Shown: piece after piece, positions 1-8,765 of the stretch
How the letters are laid out: each line of letters starts with the position of its first letter
Numbering within the stretch: position 1 is the stretch's first letter
NCBI RefSeq assembly: GCF_003026495.1
Contig: NZ_PYMA01000001.1
Location: forward strand, 558,001 to 622,000
DNA: 64,000 nt
Reading direction: 5' to 3'
Source: Photobacterium sanctipauli
GTDB taxonomy: Bacteria > Pseudomonadota > Gammaproteobacteria > Enterobacterales > Vibrionaceae
The notes under the pieces: model-generated
What the model saw: only the letters and a program-made list of their open reading frames with translations
What the model was told of the DNA's origin: nothing
Database searches by the model: none
Position numbers and translations under genes: made by a program

Positions 1-52
1 GTACTAAATATAATTAAGGGTGAGGCTTTTTGCCTTGCCGGAGGAGATTTAC

Positions 53-775
53 GTGGCACGCCTTCCTATGTACCGTCAGATTGCTGATGCAATAAGGGAA
101 AAAATAAAATCTGGTGAATACAAGCCGGGTGAAGCCTTGCCGACCGAAGCGCAACTAAGGGAAGAGTTCTCGGTAAGTCGAGTGACCGTGCGCCAAGCAC
201 TCAAGCTGCTGATCGAGCAAGATGTACTCAACAGTGTTCAAGGCAGTGGGACGTACGTTAAAGAAAACAAGGTCAACTACGACATGTACCAGTACACCAG
301 CTTTTATGAAAAGCTGAGCCACCTGAATGTCGAAACCCACAGTGAGATTTTGGCCTTTGAAATCAAGTCACCTTCCCTAACCATTGCCGAGGCACTGCAA
401 ATTGCCGACGATGAGCGTGTCTTCTACGTTAAGCGTGTCCGCTACATCGACGACAACCCAGCGACACTAGAAGAAACTTGGATGCCGCTATCCTTGTTCC
501 CCGATCTTACCTATGAGGTGATGCGTGGTTCGAAATACGAATACGTCGAGGGGCAGAAAAAAATGGTTATCGACCGTAGCGAGCAGGAAATCATCCCAGT
601 CTTGCCACCGGAAGAAGTCGTTGAACAACTGGGGATCGCCGCGGATCAACCGATCATCAAGAAGATCACCCGAGGCTACCTTAACGATGGTACCGTCTTC
701 GAGTTCAGCCGAAACTACTTTAAGTCATCGGACTACAAATTCACCCTCGTTGCGAAGCGCTCGCAGCACTTCTAG
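53..775 (+). CDS. GntR-family (HutC subfamily) transcriptional regulator
   Basis: 240-aa DNA-binding regulator. Residues about 5-70 are a winged helix of the GntR type (PMYRQIADAIREKIKSGEY, then LPTEAQLREEFSVSRVTVRQ), and the remainder fits a UTRA ligand-binding domain as in HutC/PhnF/NagR relatives. I chose the GTG at 53 because GGAGGAG lies 6-7 bases upstream; an in-frame ATG at 20 would add 11 residues but has no good ribosome site. It is followed directly by a strong terminator, so it is transcribed alone or ends an operon entering from the left. The ligand cannot be read from sequence; a sugar phosphate is likely given the neighbourhood (inference). Confidence 0.85.
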   Translation: MARLPMYRQIADAIREKIKSGEYKPGEALPTEAQLREEFSVSRVTVRQALKLLIEQDVLNSVQGSGTYVKENKVNYDMYQYTSFYEKLSHLNVETHSEILAFEIKSPSLTIAEALQIADDERVFYVKRVRYIDDNPATLEETWMPLSLFPDLTYEVMRGSKYEYVEGQKKMVIDRSEQEIIPVLPPEEVVEQLGIAADQPIIKKITRGYLNDGTVFEFSRNYFKSSDYKFTLVAKRSQHF

Positions 776-793
776 TGAAGCATAAATCTTATT

Positions 794-820
794 GACGGCA
801 GCCCAATGGCTGCCGTCTTT
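794..820 (+). terminator. Rho-independent terminator after gntR-family gene
   Basis: A perfect 10-bp inverted repeat (GACGGCAGCC / GGCTGCCGTC) with a CAAT loop is followed by a short T run. It sits 18 bp after the regulator stop codon. Confidence 0.85.
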
Positions 821-894
821 AATTGCGCCCAATCAAGTATGATTCAGCAACCACGCAATAAAATACGCTTTCAACCTACTACCATGAGCAAAAT

Positions 895-1452
895 ATGACT
901 GAATTCGAAAAAATGGTCAGTGGTGAACCGTTTGACGGTATCGACCCAAGTATTAGCGCCGTTCGCAAGCAAGCCGACATATTGAAGCACAAGATCAATA
1001 ACAGTATGGGTGAGCCCGTAGATGGCTACTGCCGCGAGTTGTTTGGTTCATTTGGCGAAGAAAGCTGGGTTACCCCACCTTTCTTGTGCGAGTTCGGTAA
1101 AACTATCCATATTGGTAGCAAGACTTTCCTGAACATGGGCGTCACTATGCTCGACAATGCCGAAATCCATATCGGTGATAACGTGCTGATTGGCCCAAAT
1201 ACCCAATTTTACACCGCATCCCACTCCCTCGATCACCGCAGCCGCCGCCGCTGGGAAACCTACAGCAAACCTATCGTTATCGAAGATGATGTTTGGGTGG
1301 GCGGTCAAGTGGTGATCTGCCAAGGGGTGACAATTGGTGCCCGCTCTGTAGTTGCCGCCAACTCAACCGTGACGAAAGACGTCCCGCCCGATTGTTTGGT
1401 TGCCGGATCGCCAGCCAAGGTGGTCAAGCAAATTCCGAATGAATCGGAATAA
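895..1452 (+). CDS. Maltose/galactoside O-acetyltransferase-like hexapeptide-repeat protein
   Basis: 185-aa acetyl-CoA-dependent sugar O-acetyltransferase of the Maa/LacA/NodL family, whose members are usually about 180-200 aa. The N-terminus has the family cap (TEFEKMVSGEPFD). The centre and C-terminus show left-handed beta-helix repeats (IHIGDNVLIGPN, IVIEDDVWVGGQVVI, VTIGARSVVAANSTV) and the catalytic His context TASHSLDH near residue 103-110. The end VAGSPAKVVKQI is the usual family ending. It probably acetylates a non-metabolisable sugar in the cytosol (family knowledge; substrate not shown). It stands alone between two terminators. Confidence 0.9.
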   Translation: MTEFEKMVSGEPFDGIDPSISAVRKQADILKHKINNSMGEPVDGYCRELFGSFGEESWVTPPFLCEFGKTIHIGSKTFLNMGVTMLDNAEIHIGDNVLIGPNTQFYTASHSLDHRSRRRWETYSKPIVIEDDVWVGGQVVICQGVTIGARSVVAANSTVTKDVPPDCLVAGSPAKVVKQIPNESE

Positions 1453-1478
1453 AACACGCCGTTACGACTAGATACAGC

Positions 1479-1502
1479 AAAGGCGCGAAACCGCGCCTTT
1501 GT
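1479..1502 (+). terminator. Rho-independent terminator after acetyltransferase gene
   Basis: AAAGGCGCG and CGCGCCTTT form a 9-bp stem around a 4-base loop, followed by TGTT; it lies 27 bp after the stop. Confidence 0.8.
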
Positions 1503-1605
1503 TATAAGAGGTCACCTTAGGTTAACCGCTTTAAATCATCAAAAAACCAACGCTTGTAGATAGAGCTTCTATAGTTATTACACATCCCATAGGAAAGGAT
1601 TCGCA

Positions 1606-2919
1606 ATGGCGACAGGATTGTTTCTATTTCAAAATGACTTGAGGCTTCATGATAATCCTGCCCTTCGACTTGCTGTTGAAGAAGTCGACAAACTTATCTG
1701 TGTTTACTGTATACCCAGTGCCCGAGCCAACCGTTACCCCTATACAATCAGTATCCCAGCCAAGGCTCGTTGGCAGTTTTTACTACACTCACTGAAAGCA
1801 CTATCGGACCAGCTGCTGCTGCGAAACCAACAGTTACTCATCGCCCTAGAGCATCCTTTGAACATATTGCCAGAGCTCATCACACGGCATAATGTGTCGG
1901 CTATCTACTCCAGTGAACATGTCGGCACTTACGAACAAAGAAACTGGCAGACCTTAATGGGCCGCTATCCGTATATTCAATTTAGGGCAATCACGACCCA
2001 TACCTTGTTTGACCGTGCTGAACTCCCATTTGAATTAAACGAACTGCCATCGACCTTTTCTAAGTTTCATAAATTGGTAAAAGATACCCCAATTGAAAAA
2101 CCGATTGGTGATATTACAAAGATGCCACCGCGGCCAAAAGATGTTGCGATATTTGATGTGTTATCCCCTTTGCTTAGTAAGAAATTCACCTCAGAGTTTA
2201 ATGGCGGAGAAACAGCGGGTTTAGAACAAATGGCGAATTACTTTGCCAGTTCAGCACCGAGTAATTATAAGGAAACCCGTAATGGGCTTGATGGTTGGGA
2301 TTATTCTACCAAGTTTTCCCCCTGGCTAGCCTTGGGTTGCTTGTCTGCCAAGTCAGTTCTGGCGGCTTTGGCGCAATATCAACAAGCTCAGTGTGAGCAA
2401 AGCGGTTCATCCGACTGGATAAAATACGAATTAATGTGGCGAGAGTATTTCCAATGGTACGGCCACAAATACGGTCATCGTTTATTCCAGTTTAGAGGTA
2501 TTAAAGATAGCTCACCAAACACCGCATTTTATCCTGAACGCTTTCGCCGCTGGTGTGAAGGAAACACCCCGTACCCCTTGGTCAATGCATTAATGAACCA
2601 ACTACGGCAAACTGGGTACATGTCGAACCGCGGACGACAGATCGCAGCCAGTTGTTTAACCAATGAACTGAGTTTGGATTGGCGCTACGGCGCCAGTTAC
2701 TTTGAAGAACATTTAATTGACTACGATATCGCATCCAACTGGGGTAATTGGCAATACCTTGCGGGTGTAGGTGCTGACCCCCAAGGCCATCGACATTTCA
2801 ATATCGAAAAACAAACCGATGATTATGATCCAGACCGAACGTTTATTAATAAATGGGGCGGGGATAAATTTGATGGCGGATTAGATTCTGTTGATGCCGC
2901 CGACTGGCCTATATATTAA
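1606..2919 (+). CDS. CRY-DASH family cryptochrome/photolyase
   Basis: 437-aa flavoprotein of the DASH cryptochrome family, known to bind FAD and usually MTHF and to repair UV lesions in single-stranded DNA. The N-terminal Rossmann photolyase domain begins GLFLFQNDLRLHDNPAL. The C-terminal FAD-binding helical domain carries the DASH-typical NYKETRNGLDGWDYSTKFSP, LALGCLSAK, WREYFQW, MSNRGRQIAASC and DWRYGASYFEEHLIDYD, and ends with YLAGVGADPQ. Length agrees with the family (about 430-460 aa). AAGG precedes the ATG by about 8 bases. It is not obviously connected to the sugar genes to the right. Confidence 0.95.
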   Translation: MATGLFLFQNDLRLHDNPALRLAVEEVDKLICVYCIPSARANRYPYTISIPAKARWQFLLHSLKALSDQLLLRNQQLLIALEHPLNILPELITRHNVSAIYSSEHVGTYEQRNWQTLMGRYPYIQFRAITTHTLFDRAELPFELNELPSTFSKFHKLVKDTPIEKPIGDITKMPPRPKDVAIFDVLSPLLSKKFTSEFNGGETAGLEQMANYFASSAPSNYKETRNGLDGWDYSTKFSPWLALGCLSAKSVLAALAQYQQAQCEQSGSSDWIKYELMWREYFQWYGHKYGHRLFQFRGIKDSSPNTAFYPERFRRWCEGNTPYPLVNALMNQLRQTGYMSNRGRQIAASCLTNELSLDWRYGASYFEEHLIDYDIASNWGNWQYLAGVGADPQGHRHFNIEKQTDDYDPDRTFINKWGGDKFDGGLDSVDAADWPIY

Positions 2920-3250
2920 TAGTTATACATTAATGCTTATATATACAAAATACTGCCATTAACAGCAAATAATCATTCATTTATCAGTGAGTTTAGGTGT
3001 AAATTATATTTCAATATAGTTTGCATCTGTAACAAAAAATGTATCCTCAACCCGAAGGCGCATAGAAAAACATACAATGAATGAGCTAAAACAAAAACAC
3101 TGGCTAAAATTACATACATCTAATATTACTGTCACGTTTGATTAATGCTATCACTTGAACATACAGACAAAACCTGAACAGAGATCACATTTTCACACCC
3201 TGTAAACCCGCATAATATTTGCCGATTAAATACTTATATGGAAGTGAAAC
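2920..3250. other. AT-rich intergenic stretch without recognised gene
   Basis: About 330 bp of AT-rich sequence between the cryptochrome gene and a microprotein gene. I see no long ORF and no clear hairpin with a T tail. The last 60 bases presumably hold the promoter of the downstream small genes. Confidence 0.5.
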
Positions 3251-3373
3251 ATGCATTGTAAATGCCAAGGAAATAACTACCAACGAATTAAACGCCGAGG
3301 AATAGATAAGCTATTTTACTCTTCGGTATATCGTTGTAGTAGTTGTAGAGCTAAAGTAAAAATACGCTCATAG
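3251..3373 (+). CDS. Zinc-ribbon-like microprotein (40 aa)
   Basis: A 40-residue ORF starts MHCKCQGNNYQRIKRRG and ends YRCSSCRAKVKIRS. Two cysteine pairs (Cys3/Cys5 and Cys29/Cys32) flank an Arg/Lys-rich loop with an aromatic just before the second pair. That is the spacing of short bacterial zinc ribbons, in which a CxxC...RRG...YRCxxC unit binds one zinc; here the first pair is CxC. GGAAG lies 7-9 bases before the ATG. Function unknown; such proteins may bind nucleic acid or be stress-related (inference). Confidence 0.55.
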   Translation: MHCKCQGNNYQRIKRRGIDKLFYSSVYRCSSCRAKVKIRS

Positions 3374-3421
3374 AAATTAATTTCTATTTAATCTATTCTA
3401 TCTAACCAAGACTAAATAACA

Positions 3422-3583
3422 ATGCCAAAATCACACGACGGACCGCTAGCAAGTAATATAACTAAATTTGCCCAATCAAACTTTAAAGATACTTCAGATC
3501 TGTATCTTTCAACTCGATTAAAGCGAATGGCAGGTAAGCTAAACGCAGAGTTTAACCACAAAAAAGTAGAATTACCGCATTAG
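3422..3583 (+). CDS. Small hypothetical protein (53 aa)
   Basis: A 53-residue, basic ORF begins MPKSHDGPLASNITKFAQ and contains STRLKRMAGKLNAEF. It has no signal peptide, transmembrane segment or cysteine. It follows the zinc-ribbon ORF by 48 bp and is closed by a perfect hairpin 10 bp after its stop, which supports a real transcript end here. The ribosome site is weak. I do not recognise a family. Confidence 0.4.
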   Translation: MPKSHDGPLASNITKFAQSNFKDTSDLYLSTRLKRMAGKLNAEFNHKKVELPH

Positions 3584-3593
3584 CTAACCACTA

Positions 3594-3630
3594 AATAGTA
3601 GTGTGCTAGCCGTTACTGCACACTACTATT
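3594..3630. terminator. Bidirectional terminator-like hairpin between convergent small genes
   Basis: Perfect 13-bp arms (AATAGTAGTGTGC / GCACACTACTATT) enclose an 11-base loop and are followed by CTTAATT on the plus side. It lies between a plus-strand small ORF and a minus-strand secreted protein gene. Confidence 0.7.
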
Positions 3631-3647
3631 CTTAATTACATAGATAA

Positions 3648-3977
3648 CTATGAAATATTATCGTTTGTTTGTTGCCAATACTGATCGACTTCCTTCTGAT
3701 CTTGAAGGCGCATATGCTGGGCTGACTCACAGTCTTGCTTGAAGTCATGGCTACTTACCGTTCCCGTCACCAAAGGAACAATGGCTGCCACCGGGTGTAC
3801 TGCAGCGAAAGCCGCTGTAAAACCGACTGTTGCCATGCCGTTACCGGTCAATACGTCCGAACAGGCTTGTTCTGAAAATTGAGCATAGCGACCTTCTCGA
3901 ATTTCATCCTCTGATGCTGCAGTTGCATTAAAAGACATAGAAGCAGCGAATAGAGCTAAAGCTAGATACTTTTTCAT
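3648..3977 (-). CDS. Small secreted hypothetical protein
   Basis: 109-aa protein with a clear Sec signal peptide (MKKYLALALFAASMSFNATA, predicted cleavage after ATA). The mature part has two cysteines (SEQACSDVL and FKQDCESAQ) that could pair, and a central hydrophobic stretch (VGFTAAFAAVHPVAAIVPLV) that could insert in a membrane. An ORF extending 18 residues upstream exists, but the ATG at 3977 heads the signal peptide and has GAGAG just before it. No function recognised. Confidence 0.65.
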   Translation of the reverse strand: MKKYLALALFAASMSFNATAASEDEIREGRYAQFSEQACSDVLTGNGMATVGFTAAFAAVHPVAAIVPLVTGTVSSHDFKQDCESAQHMRLQDQKEVDQYWQQTNDNIS

Positions 3978-4372
3978 AAGACTCTCTCGATTGGATAAAG
4001 TTAATGGCGTACTGCCGTTATTTGCAATCAAGCTTCCCTTTGGGTGCAGCGCTATTATGCTTCTCTCAATTCCCTTTGACTTACCATTTTATGCCAACCA
4101 ATACATTTAACGTACGACGAGTATTCGATTGCCCTTAAAAATAACTTTGTGTCAGCCGCTTATGGCTGCCGACATTGCTTCCAATTTTTTTCTTATCTCA
4201 TAACAAGCATCAAAAATCTTACAAAATAGGACACTCTTTTCATTTATCGTGAAGAAATAGCCGATCTCAGCATGTAAAGATATGACCTGCTCCAACGAAT
4301 GAAGGGAACCATGAAAATAAGAATGCCCTCATTTCCTACACCCTATTTCACATCCAATACACGAGGCTAATA
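3978..4372. promoter_or_regulatory. Divergent intergenic region with possible 19-aa leader ORF
   Basis: 395 bp between a minus-strand secreted protein gene and the large secreted glycosidase gene; promoters for both should be here. Just before the glycosidase gene, 4311-4370 reads as a 19-codon ORF (MKIRMPSFPTPYFTSNTRG) with GAAGGG six bases upstream of its ATG. Its stop ends two bases before the glycosidase ATG, so translation could be coupled. This could be chance. Confidence 0.35.
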
Positions 4373-6592
4373 ATGAAAAAGCACCTTTTGGCGGCGGTAG
4401 TCACTAGTCTGTTGATCTCAGGAACCGGATACGCAAACCCTACGCAACACAACATTATCAATAACCCAGGCTTTGAAGATAAAGGCTTAGGATGGAACTA
4501 CCACTTTGCCAATATCCGCAGCGACGGCGCCTATGATGGCACTTACCGTGGACGCATTGCAGTGGGTACAGACCACCACATTAGCCAAGACGTCATCATC
4601 CCAGAAACCGCTTACTATGATTTAACAGCGTACGTTAAAAGCGAAAAATCAGGCGCGAAATTTGGCCTCAAGAACTTACATGATGATGTACTGATTCAGA
4701 AAAAAATCCCAAGCAACAAGAAATACAAACAAGTAAAACTAAAAAATATTGCCCTTGAACAAGGTGAATCCTTGCAGGTTTTCTTCTCTGGCGCCAAAAA
4801 GAGTGCCGTTAGTATTGATAACGTCGAACTCGTTAAATCAAAGAAAAACAAAGAGCCTAAATTTAATCAAATAGTCAGCTTTGGTGTTGAAGGGCAATCA
4901 GGTGTATCCGGCGTTCACCGTGACAAGCGCACTATCGAGTTCTCAGTACCTTTTGGCAGTGAGACAAGCAAACTTGCCGTCAGTGAGATGCGAATTTCAC
5001 CAGACAGCTACGCCTCAATCAGAGCGGGTGACATTATCGATTTTAGTGAGCCTGTCACAGCCTTTGTCACTGACCACAGGGGAAATACAGAACGCTGGAA
5101 ACTCACTGCGATAGTGGAAAATAAAGAAGTCACCATTACATCTTCAAACCAAGCCTTAGAGCAGTCTTTTATCTGGGCGATTGATAAAACCAAGCAATTT
5201 GTCATGACAGGCAAGAATGGCTTGGTAAACCGAGATGAAAATAATAATGACGGAACTGGCCGGGCTGACTATATCCCCTCATACTGGGCAGGCTATTTTG
5301 ACCGAACAGCCTTTTATTCCCGCGATTTCCTGCACCAGTCAGCAGGAGCCTGGCTAGCCGGGCTCGCGCCAGAAAACTACTCAATGTTCAAAACATTTGC
5401 CCGCCACTCAACCGAGCCACGGAAATGGTACACCTTGTGGGCCATTAACTTCGATGGCACGCCGCATGTTATCGATTACCACCATGATGAGTACTTTGTC
5501 CGTGAAGTGCCTGCACAATTTGAATTTATTGAAAAAGCTTACGAGCAGTTCTTATGGACTGGCGACCGTCGCTATATCGAAGACGAGGAGCTTTGGCACT
5601 TTTACACCAAGGTGCTCACCGATTACATCGCACTGCATGATGATCAAGATCCCAATGGCATAGCGGAAGGGTATGGCGGTATCTTTGAAGGATCAGCGAC
5701 CTATAACGAACGCGGCGAGTTCCCCATTGAGGCGGGTGATGGCATCGGTTCGCAATACCAAGCAACTCTATCCTACGCAAAAATGCTCCAAGCTCGAGGA
5801 GAGCATGCCAATGCACAGGAGTGGCAACAAAAGGCAGACGATCTAAAAACCTTCTTCAATGAAGATTGGAGTATCAAAGATCCGAACAAACCACTTGATA
5901 ACTACGTCAATATCGTTCAGAAAGATGGCTTACGCCTCAATGATTTCGGCAAGGAAAACAGTTGGTTCATGCCGATGAAGCTCATCACTGAGCCTGGCGT
6001 TCGCAACAACCGTTACCTTGACTTCATTTCCGCTAACTTGGGCGAGGGAATTGGTTCAACCCCTGAGGCACCTAACAATATAGAAGCCTACACCTATATT
6101 CCGGAAACCTATTTCCCATACAACCAAAATGAGGAGGCTTGGAAATGGATGAACTACATCATCAACCAAAAAGATCTGCCTCATGAACGCCCAACACAAG
6201 GCACCAATGGTGACTACCCGGAAATATCCTTCACCTTTATTTCAAATACCATTGAGGGCCTGATGGGCGTTGAGCCTAATGCAGCAGGACATCAAGTCAC
6301 CACCGCCTCACACTTGCCACATGATGTCGAATGGCTAGAGGTCGAGTATCTACCTATGGGAGAGCATGAGCTCAAAATACGTCATGAAGGCTTAAGTTAT
6401 TCAACAGTAACCAACACTTCTGAGCATGCTTTGACTTGGGAGGCGCGTTTCTACGGTGATCATTCACAAATTTTAATTGATGGTGTCGCTAAACAGGCAC
6501 AGCAAAAAGAAGTGAATGGTGTTGTAGTCAGCTACGTTACCCATGATATCGCCCCGAATGGCGTCGCAATCGCTCAACTGCTTCTGCAATAA
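4373..6592 (+). CDS. Secreted multidomain protein with alpha/alpha-toroid glycosidase-like domain
   Basis: 739 aa with signal peptide (MKKHLLAAVVTSLLISGTGYA). Residues about 25-155 look like a carbohydrate-binding beta-sandwich (NIINNPGFEDKGLGWNYHF ... SAVSIDNVELVKS). Residues about 165-255 look like an Ig-like domain. Residues about 265-640 are rich in aromatic and acidic helices typical of six-hairpin glycosidases (DYIPSYWAGYFDRTAFYSRD, EAGDGIGSQYQATLSYAKM, ENSWFMPMKL), followed by a small beta domain. A CAZy family cannot be assigned by eye. Location upstream of polysaccharide genes suggests periplasmic or extracellular glycan cleavage (inference). It is transcribed alone and closed by a terminator. 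Confidence 0.6.
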   Translation: MKKHLLAAVVTSLLISGTGYANPTQHNIINNPGFEDKGLGWNYHFANIRSDGAYDGTYRGRIAVGTDHHISQDVIIPETAYYDLTAYVKSEKSGAKFGLKNLHDDVLIQKKIPSNKKYKQVKLKNIALEQGESLQVFFSGAKKSAVSIDNVELVKSKKNKEPKFNQIVSFGVEGQSGVSGVHRDKRTIEFSVPFGSETSKLAVSEMRISPDSYASIRAGDIIDFSEPVTAFVTDHRGNTERWKLTAIVENKEVTITSSNQALEQSFIWAIDKTKQFVMTGKNGLVNRDENNNDGTGRADYIPSYWAGYFDRTAFYSRDFLHQSAGAWLAGLAPENYSMFKTFARHSTEPRKWYTLWAINFDGTPHVIDYHHDEYFVREVPAQFEFIEKAYEQFLWTGDRRYIEDEELWHFYTKVLTDYIALHDDQDPNGIAEGYGGIFEGSATYNERGEFPIEAGDGIGSQYQATLSYAKMLQARGEHANAQEWQQKADDLKTFFNEDWSIKDPNKPLDNYVNIVQKDGLRLNDFGKENSWFMPMKLITEPGVRNNRYLDFISANLGEGIGSTPEAPNNIEAYTYIPETYFPYNQNEEAWKWMNYIINQKDLPHERPTQGTNGDYPEISFTFISNTIEGLMGVEPNAAGHQVTTASHLPHDVEWLEVEYLPMGEHELKIRHEGLSYSTVTNTSEHALTWEARFYGDHSQILIDGVAKQAQQKEVNGVVVSYVTHDIAPNGVAIAQLLLQ

Positions 6593-6620
6593 TAAGTCGT
6601 CCAATTAGGCTGCATAAGAC

Positions 6621-6655
6621 AAGAAAGCACAGTTAAGGCTGTGCTTTCTTATTTC
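6621..6655 (+). terminator. Rho-independent terminator after secreted glycosidase gene
   Basis: AAGAAAGCACAG / CTGTGCTTTCTT, a perfect 12-bp stem with a 6-base loop, 28 bp after the stop and followed by ATTTC. Confidence 0.85.
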
Positions 6656-6758
6656 ATTCTCAAACCAATAACCCCTGCAGGCAGTATCTCGCTATATACT
6701 TAACACTGTTTGGCGCTATTTTGGTGCGTTTTGCTATGGTCGAGAGGTGAAGTGATTT

Positions 6759-7613
6759 ATGCGGATTCAGTCAAAAAAAGCACTCCTGTTAGCATCTAGC
6801 CTTACGTTCATCATTTCAGGTTGTAGTTCTACACCTGAAACGATACGAAAAACCGGCGAATACAGTTTTTATGACTCAACCCTCAGCTTTATTTCTCTTA
6901 ACGATACCCGCAGCAACGGTGCCGTGGTCGACAAAGGCGTTTTCTATCCGAAAAGCGCTTATTCTTTTACCTACCGCTATTGCTCTACTAGCGAACAAAA
7001 CGCCCAAAATGATATTGCTGAGTACCAAGATCTTGCCAAGCGCGTATGCGATGCCAATGCAGGACAGCTGATCCACCAGCCAAGTGGGACTTGGTGCGTG
7101 AGTAATGCCAATACGTTTGATGAGCGCCCTATTTTCTCGGCGCGGATCAGCAGCACTGCCTTGTGGGCCGATCTCTGCCTTGACGGGCCTTTCGTTACCT
7201 TGAAAGTCACTGAAAATACCACCGCGCCACAAGACGAGTGGTATCAATCAGCGCAAATTCTTGGCTACCAGCCTTACCACCCGCAGCGGCAATTGGTTTC
7301 GCCAGCCGTGGTCAGCTCCACCCTCTACCAGGCACCGACAACGTCTGGTAGCAGCAATACTTGGAGCGATGAAAGCCAGTTCATCTATTCCAACGTCGGT
7401 GCCACGGTGTGTATTTATGATCACCCCCAAGGCGCGCCAAGCGGCTATACCTACCGGGGACAAGTTCACAGCGTCAACAGTGGCATGGTAAAGGTACTTG
7501 CAACAGAAAAGCTTCAGGGCGACATTCGTACAGCACCGGCATTTAAGCGGCTTGAATGGCACCGTGAAGCTTATATCACCGCGTCGGCTAGCTCTTGGTT
7601 TGTGTGCTCTTAA
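6759..7613 (+). CDS. Putative lipoprotein of unknown function
   Basis: 284 aa. The N-terminus is a lipoprotein signal (SKKALLLASSLTFIISGCSS, lipobox ISGC with Cys22). The mature protein has several further cysteines (YRYCSTS, AKRVCDAN, GTWCVS, WADLCLDG, VCIYDH, WFVCS), suggesting disulfides in the periplasm. GAGGTGAAGTG lies just before the ATG. No family recognised. It is convergent with the aldolase gene and is separated from it by minus-strand hairpins. Confidence 0.7.
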   Translation: MRIQSKKALLLASSLTFIISGCSSTPETIRKTGEYSFYDSTLSFISLNDTRSNGAVVDKGVFYPKSAYSFTYRYCSTSEQNAQNDIAEYQDLAKRVCDANAGQLIHQPSGTWCVSNANTFDERPIFSARISSTALWADLCLDGPFVTLKVTENTTAPQDEWYQSAQILGYQPYHPQRQLVSPAVVSSTLYQAPTTSGSSNTWSDESQFIYSNVGATVCIYDHPQGAPSGYTYRGQVHSVNSGMVKVLATEKLQGDIRTAPAFKRLEWHREAYITASASSWFVCS

Positions 7614-7625
7614 TAAAATAAAAAA

Positions 7626-7650
7626 GCCCCAACTCTGGAAAAGTTGGGGC
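7626..7650 (-). terminator. Rho-independent terminator for the agaY-end operon
   Basis: GCCCCAACT and AGTTGGGGC pair over 9 bp. Reading leftwards, the hairpin is followed by a run of six T, so it works for minus-strand transcripts coming from the aldolase gene; there is no T run on the plus side. Confidence 0.8.
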
Positions 7651-7698
7651 AAAGGTCCGAATAAAACACTCAGCAACATTCATTCAATCATTTATTAA

Positions 7699-7774
7699 TT
7701 GGCTAGATTGACGTAAAAGATGGGGGAATTTACGCCAAACTAGCCAAGATAAGGTACAGAGGGCATACCTTATC
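7699..7774 (-). repeat. Two successive inverted repeats downstream of the aldolase gene
   Basis: The first has 19-base arms (7699-7717 and 7729-7747, TTGGCTAGATTGACGTAAA against its near complement, two mismatches) around an 11-base G-rich loop. The second (7748-7774) has perfect 9-bp arms GATAAGGTA / TACCTTATC. Both lie between the aldolase stop and the terminator, so they would sit in the 3' untranslated RNA. They may protect the message or form a 3'-derived small RNA (inference). Confidence 0.5.
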
Positions 7775-7789
7775 TATTCGCGTATGCGC

Positions 7790-8752
<963 letters not shown>

Positions 8753-8765
<13 letters not shown>

